From NCBI GenBank assembly GCA_963811265.1, contig CAWEQS010000018.1, positions 124,001 through 188,000 of the forward strand: a stretch of 64,000 nt of DNA, given 5' to 3'. This DNA comes from JAOUJD01 sp963811265. Its GTDB lineage: Bacteria > Pseudomonadota > Gammaproteobacteria > Burkholderiales > Burkholderiaceae_F. Position 1 is the first letter of the stretch. Each line of letters begins with the position of its first letter. Under the pieces are notes generated by a model, which saw only the letters and a list, made by a program, of their open reading frames with translations, made no database searches and was not told the origin of the DNA. Positions 19,141-31,408 of the stretch are shown in pieces. The position numbers and the translations under genes were made by a program.

Positions 19141-20915
19141 CTAGAACGTCCGCTTCTTCGGCTCGAACGTCGGAACCGTCAGCGGCTTCATGTTGACCGG
19201 CTTGTAATCGAGCCGGCTGCCTTCCGAATAGAACAGCGTGTGCCGCAGCCACTGCCCGTCGTCGCGCTCCGGGAAGTCGTCGCGCGCGTGCGCGCCGCGG
19301 CTCTCGGTGCGGGCGGCGGCCGACACCACCGTGGCGCGCGCGGTCTCGACCAGGTTGTCGAGCTCCATCGCCTCGATCCGCGCCGTGTTGAACACCTTCG
19401 ACTTGTCGGAGATCGCCACGTGCCTTGCAGCTGCTCGGCCAGTGCGTTGATCTTGCGGACGCCTTCGTCCAGCAGCGCGCCGGTGCGGAACACGCCGCAG
19501 TGCGCCTGCATCGCCTTGCGGATCCCGTTGGCCACGTCCTGCACGCGCTCGCCCTTGTCGCGTGCATCGAGCGCGGCCAGCCGCGCGAGCGTCGGGTCAC
19601 CGCCGTCTCCGGGGAAGGCGCGGTGGCCCTGCTTCCGGAAGCCCTGCTCGACGATGTGATTGCCCGCCGCGCGGCCGAACACGACGAGGTCGAGGAGCGA
19701 GTTGGTGCCGAGCCGGTTCGCGCCGTGCACGGAAACGCAGGCGCACTCGCCGATCGCGTAGAGGCCATCGACGACCGCGTTCGGCTTGCCGTCCTTCGGC
19801 ACGACGACCTGGCCGTGGTAGTTGGTCGGGATGCCGCCCATCTGGTAGTGGATGGTCGGCACGACCGGGATCGGCTCGCGGATCGGATCGACGTTGGCGA
19901 ACGTGATCGCGATCTCGCGGATCGACGGCAGCCGCTTCATGATCGTCTCGGCGCCGAGGTGGTCGAGCTTCAGCAGCACGTAGTCCTTGTTCGGGCCGCA
20001 ACCGCGTCCTTCCTTGATCTCCTGGTCCATCGAGCGGGACACGAAGTCGCGCGGCGCGAGGTCCTTCAGCGTCGGCGCGTAGCGCTCCATGAAGCGCTCG
20101 CCGTTGGAGTTCAGCAGGATGCCGCCCTCGCCGCGGACGCCTTCGGTGATCAGCACGCCCGCCCCGGCAACGCCGGTCGGGTGGAACTGCCAGAACTCCA
20201 TGTCCTCGAGCGGCATGCCCGCCCGGGCGACGAGCCCGAGGCCGTCGCCGGTATTGATGTACGCGTTGGTCGACGCGTCGAAGATGCGTCCGGCGCCGCC
20301 GGTGGCGAGCACCGTGACCTTCGCCTCGAAGATCATCGGCTCGCCGGTCTCCATTTCGAGCGCCATGACGCCGACGACGTCACCGTCGGAATTGCGGATC
20401 AGGTCGAGCGCCATCCACTCGACGAAGAACTGCGTGCGCGAGGCCACGTTGCGCTGGTACAGCGTGTGCAGCAGCGCGTGCCCGGTGCGGTCCGCGGCCG
20501 CGCACGCGCGCGGCACGGGCTTCTCGCCGAAGTTGGCCGAGTGACCGCCGAACGGGCGCTGGTAGATCGTGCCGTCCGGGTTGCGGTCGAACGGCATGCC
20601 GAAGTGCTCGAGCTCGTAGACGACCTTCGGCGCCTCGCGGCACATGAACTCGATGGCGTCCTGGTCGCCGAGGTAGTCCGACCCCTTGACGGTGTCGAAC
20701 ATGTGCCAGAGCCAGTTGTCCTCGGTCATGTTGCCGAGCGACGCGCCGATGCCGCCCTGCGCGGCCACCGTGTGCGAACGGGTCGGGAACACCTTCGACA
20801 GCACGGCCACGTTCAGGCCCGCGTTGGCGAGCTGCAGCGAGCAGCGCATGCCCGAGCCGCCGGCACCCACGATGACGGCGTCGAAGCGACGGCGCGCGAC
20901 TTTCGAAGCAGCCAT
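19141..20915 (-). CDS. sdhA: Succinate dehydrogenase flavoprotein subunit (one frame break)
   Basis: FAD subunit that oxidises succinate to fumarate. Starts at ATG 20915 (MAASKVARRRFDAVIVGAGG). Visible: the FAD-binding GAGGSGMR, the covalent-FAD His in SHTVAAQGG near residue 44, HPTGVAGAGVLITEG and the catalytic-site region RFMERYAPTLKDLAPRD. The frame breaks near 19425, where one base is missing after ALAEQLQG. The remaining ~92 residues (from VAISDKSKVFN to the stop at 19141) continue in the next frame. The corrected length of ~591 matches the family. The open frame extends upstream of 20915 into sdhD, but that is not coding for this protein. Confidence 0.96.
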
Positions 20916-20917
20916 GC

Positions 20918-21295
20918 TCACACTCTCCACAGTATCTGCACGGACCAGACGGCACAGGCCAGCAGCCACAGCGCCGTGAGCGTCTGCAGCGTCAGGCGCA
21001 CCCACACCGGCTTCACGTAATCGAGCCAGATGTCCTTCACCCCGATCCACGCGTGGTACAGCAGCGCGAACAGCGCGACCAGCGTCAGGACCTTCATCCA
21101 CATCGGGACGAAGATCGACGCCCACGCCACGTAGTCGAGCGGTCCGGCGACGGCGAGGCGCAGGCCGAGCAGCGCGAAGAAGACGACGAGGATCAGCGCA
21201 GTCAGGCGCTGCAGCAGGAAGTTGCCGACGCCGTAGTGCGCGCCGACGACCAGGCGCTTGGTGCCGATTCCGGCGGAGGGGGTAGCGAAGGCCAT
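20918..21295 (-). CDS. sdhD: Succinate dehydrogenase membrane anchor subunit SdhD
   Basis: 125 residues with three hydrophobic segments (about 30-50, 62-82 and 97-117). The haem/quinone-region motif YHAWIGVKDIWLDYV lies near residues 77-91, where the His is a likely haem b ligand. The start at ATG 21295 shares one base with the sdhC stop, so translation is probably coupled. The stop lies two bases before the sdhA ATG. Sequence is variable in this family; order and topology support the call. Confidence 0.93.
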   Translation of the reverse strand: MAFATPSAGIGTKRLVVGAHYGVGNFLLQRLTALILVVFFALLGLRLAVAGPLDYVAWASIFVPMWMKVLTLVALFALLYHAWIGVKDIWLDYVKPVWVRLTLQTLTALWLLACAVWSVQILWRV

Positions 21296-21714
21296 CAGAA
21301 CGCTCCGAAGAGTTTCAGCGCCGCGACGAGCGTCAGCGGCAGGCTGATCGCAAAGACCGCGAGCGCGCTGCGGCGCGCCTGCGGCAGGTCGTGGCCGACG
21401 TGCAGGTCGAGGACCAGGTAGCGGATCCCGGCCACCAGGTGGTGCAGGAAGCCCCAGGTCAGGAACAGCAGCACCAGCTTCACGAACCAGCTGGACGCCA
21501 CCGTCGCCATGCGATCGAAGGTGCCCTCGGAAATCAGGCTGAGGTCGAACATCCACAGCAGGAACGGAAGCGCGAGGAACAGCGCGGCGCCGCTGATCCT
21601 GTGCATGATCGACACCATGGCCGGCATCGGCATGCGGTAACCGACGATCTGCGTGACGTGGATGTTGCGGAACTCGGGGCGGTCTCTTCTTGGCGCGGCA
21701 GCGGGAGTGCTCAT
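21295..21714 (-). CDS. sdhC: Succinate dehydrogenase cytochrome b556 subunit SdhC
   Basis: 139 residues from ATG 21714. An upstream in-frame start at 21783 would add 23 residues without family support. Three membrane segments. Diagnostic features: RPEFRNIHV near the N-terminus, SIMHRISGAALFLALP (the conserved HRxSG motif) and FLHHLVAGIRYLVLDLHVG with haem-ligating His residues. First structural gene of the sdh operon, 71 bases downstream of gntR. Confidence 0.95.
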   Translation of the reverse strand: MSTPAAAPRRDRPEFRNIHVTQIVGYRMPMPAMVSIMHRISGAALFLALPFLLWMFDLSLISEGTFDRMATVASSWFVKLVLLFLTWGFLHHLVAGIRYLVLDLHVGHDLPQARRSALAVFAISLPLTLVAALKLFGAF

Positions 21715-21785
21715 CCGGTTGTGCTCTTCGATCGTGGCGCGTGGAGTGACTTTGTATTCTGAACGATTTGGTGACGCAGACAAAA

Positions 21786-22544
21786 TCAGGTGAGCGTGTT
21801 GCGATAGTGATGGCGCGCGGTGACGCTGAGGCCGCGCCGCACTTCAACCGCACGCTCGCCATACGTGTAGGACACGCGTTCGACGAGCAGCAGCGGGTCG
21901 CCGGCGGCGACCTGCAGCAGCCCGGCCGCCTCGGGTTCGGCAGCTACTGCCCGGATGCGTTCCTCGGCGCGGATCATCCGGGTGCCGAACTCGGTCTCGA
22001 AAAGACCATAGAGCGGACCCTTGTATTCGGCGAGACGCTCCGCGGTCAGTCCCTTGAACGTCGCCCCCGGCAGCCAGATGTCGTCGAGCACGATAGGAAT
22101 GCCATCGAAGGCGAGGACGCGGCGAACATAGACGAGCGGGTCGCCCGCCCGCAGGTCGAGCAGGCGCGCGATGTCGGACGGCGCTCGTACGCGCTTGCAT
22201 TCCAGGACCCGGCTGACGGCCGGGACCGGATCGCCCTCGTCCGGCACCACGCGCAGGAAGCGGAACTGGGCGCGCGGCTCGTGGTGCGTGGCGACGAAGG
22301 TGCCTTTGCCCTGCCGGCGCACCACCAGGTGCTCGGCCGCGAGTTCGTCGACCGCCTTGCGCACGGTGCCCTGGCTCACCTGGAAACGCGCGGCGAGTTC
22401 GATCTCGCTCGGAATGAGTTCGCCGGGCTTCCACTCGCCCCGCTCCAGGCTCTGGACCAGCAAATCCTTGATCTGCTGGTACAGCGGCGAAAAGACGGCG
22501 GGCCGTCCGGCCCGCGGGGCATCGCCGGCGCGGTCATCGATCAT
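21786..22544 (-). CDS. GntR-family regulator of the TCA operon (HutC/UTRA type)
   Basis: 252 residues: an N-terminal winged helix (PGELIPSEIELAARFQVSQG near residue 40; TVRKAVDELAAEHLVVRRQG next) and a C-terminal UTRA effector domain. It is co-oriented with, and directly upstream of, sdhCDAB-gltA, and divergent from mdh. This arrangement is common in betaproteobacteria, and such regulators are thought to control TCA genes. The effector is unknown. The AT-rich palindrome at 22592-22611, 48 bases upstream of its start and 213 before mdh, is its probable operator (inference). Confidence 0.92.
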   Translation of the reverse strand: MIDDRAGDAPRAGRPAVFSPLYQQIKDLLVQSLERGEWKPGELIPSEIELAARFQVSQGTVRKAVDELAAEHLVVRRQGKGTFVATHHEPRAQFRFLRVVPDEGDPVPAVSRVLECKRVRAPSDIARLLDLRAGDPLVYVRRVLAFDGIPIVLDDIWLPGATFKGLTAERLAEYKGPLYGLFETEFGTRMIRAEERIRAVAAEPEAAGLLQVAAGDPLLLVERVSYTYGERAVEVRRGLSVTARHHYRNTLT

Positions 22545-22591
22545 GGTTCGGATTTCAGCACAGCCTCATGTGAATGATCTGGATTAAATCA

Positions 22592-22611
22592 TATGTCTTA
22601 TATAAGATATA
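22592..22611. promoter_or_regulatory. Palindromic operator candidate between gntR-sdh and mdh
   Basis: A perfect 12-bp palindrome TCTTATATAAGA (22596-22607). It extends to TAT-N-TCTTATATAAGA-N-ATA (22592-22611) with only one mismatched pair. It is strikingly AT-rich in a GC-rich context and sits in the divergent gntR/mdh promoter region, so it is a plausible GntR-family binding site controlling both directions. Confidence 0.65.
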
Positions 22612-22823
22612 GCCTCCAGATCAAGCAATGTGCGCCTGCCCCGCCCGGATGAAGCGTTTCCCGACGCGGCAAGGTGGTCTGGCTCAAAGAAATCGCAGAT
22701 ACCCGGCAGTACACTCGATCGGCTTGCGCTGCACAAGAATCGTGCCCTCTGCTCCCCGCCCTCGCCGTTCCCCATGCGGACACGCAGAAGCACCTTGCCG
22801 TCCTTCCTATGGAGACCAACACC

Positions 22824-23810
22824 ATGAGTAAAGCGCCCGTCCGCGTCGCCGTCACCGGTGCCGCCGGCCAGATCGGTTATGCCATCCTGTTCCGGATTGC
22901 CTCGGGAGAAATGCTCGGCAAGGACCAGCCGGTCCACCTGCAACTGCTCGAGATCCCCGACGAGAAGGCGCAGAAGGCGCTCAAGGGCGTGATGATGGAA
23001 CTCGACGACTGCGCGTTCCCGCTGCTCGCCGGGATGGAAGCGCACAGCGATCCAGTGACCGCGTTCAAGGACACCGAAATCGCGGTGCTCGTCGGCGCGC
23101 GTCCGCGCGGGCCGGGCATGGAGCGCAAGGACCTGCTCGCCGCCAACGCCCAGATCTTCACGGCGCAGGGCAAGGCCCTCGACAAGGCCGCGAATCGCAA
23201 CGTCAAGGTGCTGGTCGTCGGCAACCCGGCGAACACCAATGCCTACATCGCGATGAAGTCGGCACCATCGCTGCCGAAGGGCAATTTCACCGCGATGCTG
23301 CGGCTCGACCACAACCGCGCGCTGTCGCAACTCGCAGCCAAGACGGGCAAGCCGGTCTCCTCGATCGAGAAGATGATCGTCTGGGGCAACCACTCTCCGA
23401 CCATGTATCCGGACCTCCGCTTCGCCACGATCGGCGGCCAGCCGGCCGCGCCGATGGTCGACCAGGCCTGGTACCGGGACACGTACATGCCGACCGTCGG
23501 CAAGCGCGGAGCGGCGATCATCGAAGCCCGCGGCCTGTCGTCGGCCGCCTCGGCCGCCAACGCCGCGATCGACCACATCCGCGACTGGGTGCTGGGCACC
23601 AACGGCCGCTGGGTCACGATGGGCGTGCCTTCGGACGGCAGCTACGGCATCCCCGAAGAAGTCATGTACGGCGTGCCGTGCACGTGCGCGGGCGGCAAGT
23701 ACGAAGTCGTCAAGGGCCTGGCGATCGACGAGTTCTCGCGCGGCAAGATGGACAACACGCTGAAGGAACTGCTCGAGGAGCGCGACGGCGTCAAGCACCT
23801 GCTCGGCTGA
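22824..23810 (+). CDS. mdh: Malate dehydrogenase
   Basis: NAD-dependent malate/oxaloacetate interconversion, 328 residues, intact. I chose ATG 22824 (MSKAPVRVAVTGAAGQIGYA) because the Rossmann motif follows at once and GGAG precedes it; the frame is open further upstream but without family resemblance. Visible: the NAD loop GAAGQIGYAIL, GARPRGPGMERKDLL (mobile active-site loop), VVGNPANTNAY and the catalytic region MIVWGNHSPTMYPD with the active-site His. Divergent from gntR-sdh, as usual in betaproteobacteria. Confidence 0.98.
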   Translation: MSKAPVRVAVTGAAGQIGYAILFRIASGEMLGKDQPVHLQLLEIPDEKAQKALKGVMMELDDCAFPLLAGMEAHSDPVTAFKDTEIAVLVGARPRGPGMERKDLLAANAQIFTAQGKALDKAANRNVKVLVVGNPANTNAYIAMKSAPSLPKGNFTAMLRLDHNRALSQLAAKTGKPVSSIEKMIVWGNHSPTMYPDLRFATIGGQPAAPMVDQAWYRDTYMPTVGKRGAAIIEARGLSSAASAANAAIDHIRDWVLGTNGRWVTMGVPSDGSYGIPEEVMYGVPCTCAGGKYEVVKGLAIDEFSRGKMDNTLKELLEERDGVKHLLG

Positions 23811-24030
23811 GAGCGGCCCTGGCGGCGTCCGCCCGTGACCCCGCCGCGCACGTCGAGCCGTCGGCGTGCGCGGCAAGATTGCGACCATTTCGGCACGTGC
23901 GGCCGTGGCCCCTGGAAAGTAGAGCAAGCCTGCCGTGGCGCCGGCCGCTTGCGGTCGGCACCGCGCCCGCCCACCAGTTCGTCGACCTGATGGTTACCTG
24001 AGAACACACCGAGAGAACCCGGAGCAACCG

Positions 24031-26820
<2,790 letters not shown>

Positions 26821-26844
<24 letters not shown>

Positions 26845-26917
26845 GTACGCCGGAAGGCCTCTCAGGGACGCCGCGCGACCGCGCGGCGTGGTGCTCAGGC
26901 AGCTGCTCGCCGCCTGA
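26821..26917 (+). repeat. Direct repeat of the acnA 3' end
   Basis: The last 24 bases of acnA (26821-26844) recur at 26894-26917 with a single T-to-C change. Each copy contains an inverted repeat (CAGGCAGC...GCTGCCTG), perfect in the first and one mismatch in the second. The second copy also ends in TGA in the same local context. It may be a partial duplication or a paired 3' hairpin; no integrase or tRNA adjoins it. Confidence 0.6.
26868..26889 (+). terminator. GC-rich hairpin downstream of acnA
   Basis: ACGCCGCGC (26868-26876) pairs perfectly with GCGCGGCGT (26881-26889) around GACC. There is no U-tract after it. It lies between the two copies of the acnA-end repeat and probably contributes to 3'-end formation of the mdh/acnA side. 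Confidence 0.5.
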
Positions 26918-27053
26918 TCCGCCGCGCAAGCCGATGCAACCGCCGCCCCGCGCGGCGGTTTGCATTTCAGGAGCCGGGCGGATGGATCACGACGACAGCG
27001 AACCCGACGAGGCCGCGTGATACCCTCGACCGGCGCTCGAATGCCGTGCCAAC

Positions 27054-28175
27054 ATGAACGACGCCCCGCGTGAAGCCCGTCCGCGTGCGCATCTGGAGCG
27101 CGCCTCCGATGCTGCCGGCGACGTCCTGCGCCTGACGGGCGCCTGGCGTCTCGCGGCCATCGAGGCGATCGACGCCGAACTGCGCGCCCTCCAGCTGCCC
27201 GCGCACCTCACGGTCGACGCGAGCCAGCTTGCGGAACTCGACAGCGCGGCCGCCCTCGCGCTTCTGTCGCGGCTGCCGCCCGCCGTGCAGTGGCGCGGCC
27301 TCGCCGCCAACGACGCGCGCATCATCGAGCAGGTGCGCAGCCGCATCCAGGGAATGCCGGAGCTGCCGCCGCACCGGCGCGAGAGCCTGCTCGAGGCCAT
27401 TGGCAACCGCGCCAACGGCATTGCGCGCGTGGGCCACGACCATCTCGCGTTCCTCGGCGCCGCGGTCCTGGGCATCGTCGGCATCGTCCTGCGCCCGCGA
27501 CGCCTCCGGATCCGCGAGCTGTCCGCACAGTTCGAGCAGGTCTGCCTGAACGCGATCCCGGTCGTGTCGCTCGTGACGCTGCTGATCGGCGTCGTCGTGA
27601 CCTACCTGCTCGGCCTGCAGGCGAAGCAGTACGGGGCGAACATCTTCGTCGTCGACGGCATCGGCATCGGGGCCACCCGCGAGTTCGCGCCGATCATCGT
27701 CGCCATCATCGTCGCCGGCCGCTCCGGCGCCGCGTTCACCGCGCAGCTCGGCTCGATGCGGATGACGGAGGAAACCGACGCCATCCAGACCCTCGGCCTG
27801 TCGCCGCTCGACGTGCTGGTGCTGCCGCGCGTGATCGCGCTGATGGTCGCGATGCCGCTGCTGGTGTTCATCGGCGACGTGATGAGCCTCGCCGGCGGCA
27901 TGCTGATCGCCGAACCCATGCTCGACATCACGCCGCAGACCTTCCTCGAGCGGCTGCGCGACGCGCTCGACATCTCCCACGTCTACGTCGGCCTGTCGAA
28001 GGCGCCGGTGTTCGCGCTGGCGATCGCGGTGATCGGCTGCCACATGGGGATGACGGTCGAGCGCGACACGCGCGCGGTCGGCATGGCGACCACCTCCACG
28101 GTCGTGCAGAGCATCGTGTCGGTGATCCTGCTCGACGCCGCCTTCGCGATCTTCTACCAGGAGCTCGGCATCTGA
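27054..28175 (+). CDS. mlaE: MlaE-type ABC permease with N-terminal STAS-like domain
   Basis: 373 residues. Inner-membrane permease of an Mla-type (retrograde or anterograde) phospholipid/hydrophobic-compound transporter. Residues ~15-90 look like a STAS domain (LTGAWRLAAIEAI, VDASQLAELDSAAALALL), and ~110-373 are the MlaE permease (GLQAKQYGANIFVVDGIGIG, REFAPIIVAIIVAGRSGAAF, EETDAIQTLGLSPLDVLVLP). The STAS-permease fusion is known in this family and replaces a separate MlaB. The stop overlaps the ATPase start by one base (TGATG). Confidence 0.93.
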   Translation: MNDAPREARPRAHLERASDAAGDVLRLTGAWRLAAIEAIDAELRALQLPAHLTVDASQLAELDSAAALALLSRLPPAVQWRGLAANDARIIEQVRSRIQGMPELPPHRRESLLEAIGNRANGIARVGHDHLAFLGAAVLGIVGIVLRPRRLRIRELSAQFEQVCLNAIPVVSLVTLLIGVVVTYLLGLQAKQYGANIFVVDGIGIGATREFAPIIVAIIVAGRSGAAFTAQLGSMRMTEETDAIQTLGLSPLDVLVLPRVIALMVAMPLLVFIGDVMSLAGGMLIAEPMLDITPQTFLERLRDALDISHVYVGLSKAPVFALAIAVIGCHMGMTVERDTRAVGMATTSTVVQSIVSVILLDAAFAIFYQELGI

Positions 28176-28933
28176 TGGCGCGCGACGACGTCGTCATCGA
28201 AGTGGAGCGCGTCGTCACGCGGTTCGGCGCGCAGACCGTGCACGACGGCGTCAGCTTCACCGTCGGGCGCGGAACGCTCGTCGCGCTGATCGGCGGCAGC
28301 GGCACCGGCAAGTCGGTGCTGCTGCGCGAGATCATCGGGCTGCAGCGGCCCACGGAGGGCCGCATCCGCCTGCTGGGGACGGACGTGTGGTCGAGCACGC
28401 CGGAGGCGCTGAACGCGGTGCGCCGGCGGTTCGGGATGATGTTCCAGGACGGTGCGCTGTTCTCTTCGCTCACGGTCGCGCAGAACGTCGCCGTGCCGTT
28501 GATCGAACACGCGTCGGTGCCGCCGGACCTGCTCGAGCCCTTGATCCGGCTGCGGCTGGCGCAGGCCGGGCTGGGCCCCGACGCGGCGGAGAAGATGCCC
28601 AGCGAGCTGTCGGGCGGCATGCGCAAGCGGGCGGCGATCGCGCGGGCGCTGGCGCTCGAACCCGAGGTGCTCTTCCTCGACGAGCCAACCTCCGGGCTCG
28701 ACCCCACCACGGCGCGCGGTTTCGACGCGCTGGTCCGCTCGCTGGTCGACGACCTCGGAATCACCGTGTTTCTCGTGACCCACGACCTCGACACGCTCCT
28801 GACCGTGGTCGACCGGATCATCGTGCTCGCGCGGGGCGCGGTCCTTGCCGACGGTCCCGTGCGCGACATCCTCGCGGTCGACGACCCGTGGATCCGGTCC
28901 TATTTCTCGGTGCGCACCACGGTGGGCTCGTGA
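28175..28933 (+). CDS. mlaF: MlaF-type ABC transporter ATPase
   Basis: 252 residues from ATG 28175, which overlaps the permease stop, indicating coupled translation. Walker A GGSGTGKSVLL near residue 42, Q-loop MMFQDGALFSS, ABC signature LSGGMRKRAAIARAL, Walker B EVLFLDEPTSGLDP and switch His in THDLD. Drives the MlaE permease. The frame is intact. Confidence 0.94.
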   Translation: MARDDVVIEVERVVTRFGAQTVHDGVSFTVGRGTLVALIGGSGTGKSVLLREIIGLQRPTEGRIRLLGTDVWSSTPEALNAVRRRFGMMFQDGALFSSLTVAQNVAVPLIEHASVPPDLLEPLIRLRLAQAGLGPDAAEKMPSELSGGMRKRAAIARALALEPEVLFLDEPTSGLDPTTARGFDALVRSLVDDLGITVFLVTHDLDTLLTVVDRIIVLARGAVLADGPVRDILAVDDPWIRSYFSVRTTVGS

Positions 28934-28986
28934 GCGCGCCGATCCTCAGCGATTCCGGCGTCAAGCCGTCCTAGAATCGACCCGCA

Positions 28987-29926
28987 ATGGAAGCCGAATC
29001 CAAGTACACGTATGTCGGGCTGGCGCTGGTCCTCCTGGTGGCTGCGCTGGTGACCGGCGTCATCTGGCTGAACCGGACCGGAACGCGCGCCGACTTCAAC
29101 TACTACACGGTCTACTTCGAGCGGCAGCCGCTCGACGGCCTGCAGCTGGGCGCCGACGTCGACATGCGCGGAATCAAGATCGGCCGCGTCGAGGACTACC
29201 AGCTGCTGGCGGAGAACATCAACCGGGTCAGGGTCACGGTCCGCACCGACAAGCGAGCTCCGGTGCGCACCAACACAGTGGCCATCGTCACGCGCAACTT
29301 CGTGACGGGAATCGCGAAGGTCAGCCTCATCACGCCCGAGCCTCTCGGGCCGCCGCTCACCGAGATCCGGGACGACCAGCAGCACCCGGTGATCCCGGAG
29401 GGCGAGTCCAACCTCGACGCGCTGGCCGGCAAGGTCAACCAGCTGGGCGACATGGCGGCGGAAACCCTCGAGAACCTCAACGACGTGCTGAAGCCGCGCA
29501 ACCGCGTGGCGTTCACGGAGACGCTCGACAACCTGCGCAAGCTGACCGCCGGCCTGAATGCGCGGCTCGCCGAAGTCGACAAGTCGATGGCGGCGATGAA
29601 CGCCGCCGATGGCGGACATCAGCAGCGCCAGCAACCGGATCGCGAAAGTGGTCGAGAGCGCGGGCGGCGACCTCGGCCCGACGATCCGACAGGCGGAGAA
29701 AACGCTGCAGGACATCTCCGCCGCCACCCTGTCGCTCGAGAAGCAGGTGGCCGCCCTCTCGCGCGACTTCGGCGGCGCGGCCAACGCGACCGAGGAGCAG
29801 ATGACCGCCGCCGTGATCGAACTGAGGCGCACGGTGGACTCGATGAACCGCGTGCTCGACCGACTGCAGGATCCGCGCGCCGCGTTGCTCGGCGCCACGC
29901 CGAAGCAGAGAGGACCCGGAGAATGA
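28987..29926 (+). CDS. mlaD: MlaD/MCE-domain substrate-binding protein (one frame break)
   Basis: About 312 residues after removing an extra base near 29607 (MAAMNA joins AMADISSASNRIAKV). One N-terminal membrane anchor (residues 9-30) is followed by the MCE domain (YTVYFERQPLDGLQLGADV; MRGIKIGRVEDY). A long C-terminal helical region is likely coiled coil and periplasmic. MCE proteins form rings that carry lipids between membranes. It sits 53 bases after mlaF; its TGA overlaps the ATG of the next gene (ATGA). Confidence 0.9.
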
Positions 29927-30562
29927 TGCCTGCCACGCGCCGGTCCGCACTGATCCTCGGCTGCTCCGCCCTGCTGCTCGCCGGCTGCATCAGCGTGGAC
30001 GTCGGCAACAGCGAAGGCAACGTCCGGGCGCAGTTCCGGCTCGACGACCTCGCGCCGCCGCCGGGCCCCGCGGGCAAGAAGGTGGCGCGCTCGCTCGTCG
30101 TCGTCTCGATGCCCTCGCTCGGCGTCGGCGACACCTTCTCGATGGCGTACTCGCGGGCACCGCAGCAGCGCGCCCTCTACCAGAACGCGTCGTGGGCGGA
30201 TCGTCCTTCGAACCGCGTCGTGCAACTGCTCGTGCGGCGCATCGACGCACGCGCGGCCTTCACTTCGGTCGCAGAGCTCGGCAGCGGCGTCGGCGGCGAC
30301 CTGGCACTGAACGTGACGGTCGACGAACTCCTGCACGACACGGCTGTCCGCGAGCGGGCGGCTCGAGCTGACCGCGGAACTCGTCGATCGCACGACCCGC
30401 ACCCTGGTCGCGCGCCGCCGCTTCGACGCCGCTGCGCCCGTCGCCCAGGAGAACGCGCGCGGCGCCGTCGACGCCCTGAGCCAGGCGCTGACGAGCGTGC
30501 TCGACGAACTCGTGCCGTGGCTCGAAGCGTCCGCGGCAAAGCTGCCTGCGGCTGCCCGCTGA
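29923..30562 (+). CDS. ABC-transport auxiliary lipoprotein (PqiC-like; one frame break)
   Basis: About 212 residues after correcting an extra C near 30354 (DTAVRE joins GRLELTAELVDRTTR; TGA at 30560-30562). The N-terminus is a lipoprotein signal with the lipobox LLLAGC. The mature part resembles the auxiliary lipoproteins (PqiC/YmbA, ABC_trans_aux) that accompany MCE transporters and face the outer membrane. The start is ATG 29923 overlapping the mlaD stop; a second ATG follows directly. Fourth and last gene of the Mla-type operon. Confidence 0.85.
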
Positions 30563-30578
30563 CCGCGGCGGAAGCGCG

Positions 30579-30971
30579 ATGCGCGACGCGAGCAAGGGCG
30601 GCTCCTCGGCACGCAACGTCCTCGGCGGCGAGCTGATCTGCTGCTGCGAGTCGCCCGCCACCGGCTTCTACCGCGACGGCTACTGCCACACGGGTCCCCA
30701 CGACCTCGGGTCGCACACGGTGTGCGCGCGCATGACGGAGGCGTTCCTCGAGTTCTCGGTTGCGCGGGGCAACGACCTCGTCACGCCACGCCCCGAGTAC
30801 ATGTTTCCCGGACTGAAGGCGGGCGACCGCTGGTGCCTGTGCGTCATGCGCTGGAGGGAGGCGTACGAAGCCGGAGTCGCGCCGCCGGTGTGGCTGCTGG
30901 CCACGCACGAGCGCGCGCTCGACGTCGTGACCCTCGAGCAACTGACGAAGCACGCGCTCGACCTGCAATGA
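30579..30971 (+). CDS. DUF2237 family protein
   Basis: 130 residues, intact. Strong resemblance to the DUF2237 family: NVLGGELICCCESPATGFYR near the N-terminus, SHTVCARMTEAFLEFS, GDRWCLCVMRWREA and PPVWLLATHERAL. The conserved Cys residues could bind metal; no biochemical role is established that I know of. The stop overlaps the start of the PIN-domain gene (ATGA). Confidence 0.88.
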   Translation: MRDASKGGSSARNVLGGELICCCESPATGFYRDGYCHTGPHDLGSHTVCARMTEAFLEFSVARGNDLVTPRPEYMFPGLKAGDRWCLCVMRWREAYEAGVAPPVWLLATHERALDVVTLEQLTKHALDLQ

Positions 30972-31408
30972 AGCCGCTGCATCCGCGGGCGGTGATCGAC
31001 ACCAACGTGCTGCTCGACTTCTGGGTGTTCGACGATGCGGCAGCGCGACCGCTGCGGGCCGCCGTCGAGAGCGGACAGGTGAACGCGCTGCGCAGCGGGG
31101 ACAGCGTCGACGAGTTGACGCAGGTGATCATGCGCGAGAAGTTCGAACTCGCGACCGATGCGCGCTTCGGCATCCTGCGCGACTGGGACCGGCTCGCGAC
31201 GCCCGTCGAGCGTGTCTTCGCGGCGCCGTTCGCGTGCAGCGACCGGGACGACCAGAAGTTCCTCGACCTCGCCTACACGGCGCGTGCCGACTGGCTCGTC
31301 ACCAGGGACAAGGCCCTGCTGAAGCTCGCGCGCCGGGCGCGCCGGGACGGCCTGAAGATCCTCCTTCCAGCGGCCGCGTGCGCTGAACTCGGGACGTTCG
31401 TCGCGTGA
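30968..31408 (+). CDS. PIN-domain protein (putative toxin-antitoxin type nuclease)
   Basis: 146 residues. The PIN_3 fold is indicated by VIDTNVLLDF (first Asp), DDQKFLDLA and WLVTRDKALLKLA (later acidic residues). PIN domains are Mg-dependent RNases and often toxins, but no antitoxin gene adjoins: the upstream neighbour is DUF2237 and the downstream one an alcohol dehydrogenase, both joined by 4-base overlaps. A housekeeping role is therefore as likely as a toxin role. Confidence 0.85.
   Translation: MKPLHPRAVIDTNVLLDFWVFDDAAARPLRAAVESGQVNALRSGDSVDELTQVIMREKFELATDARFGILRDWDRLATPVERVFAAPFACSDRDDQKFLDLAYTARADWLVTRDKALLKLARRARRDGLKILLPAAACAELGTFVA

Noticed and set aside
30968..31408. Toxin of a toxin-antitoxin pair
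   Set aside because: PIN fold only; neither neighbour looks like an antitoxin.
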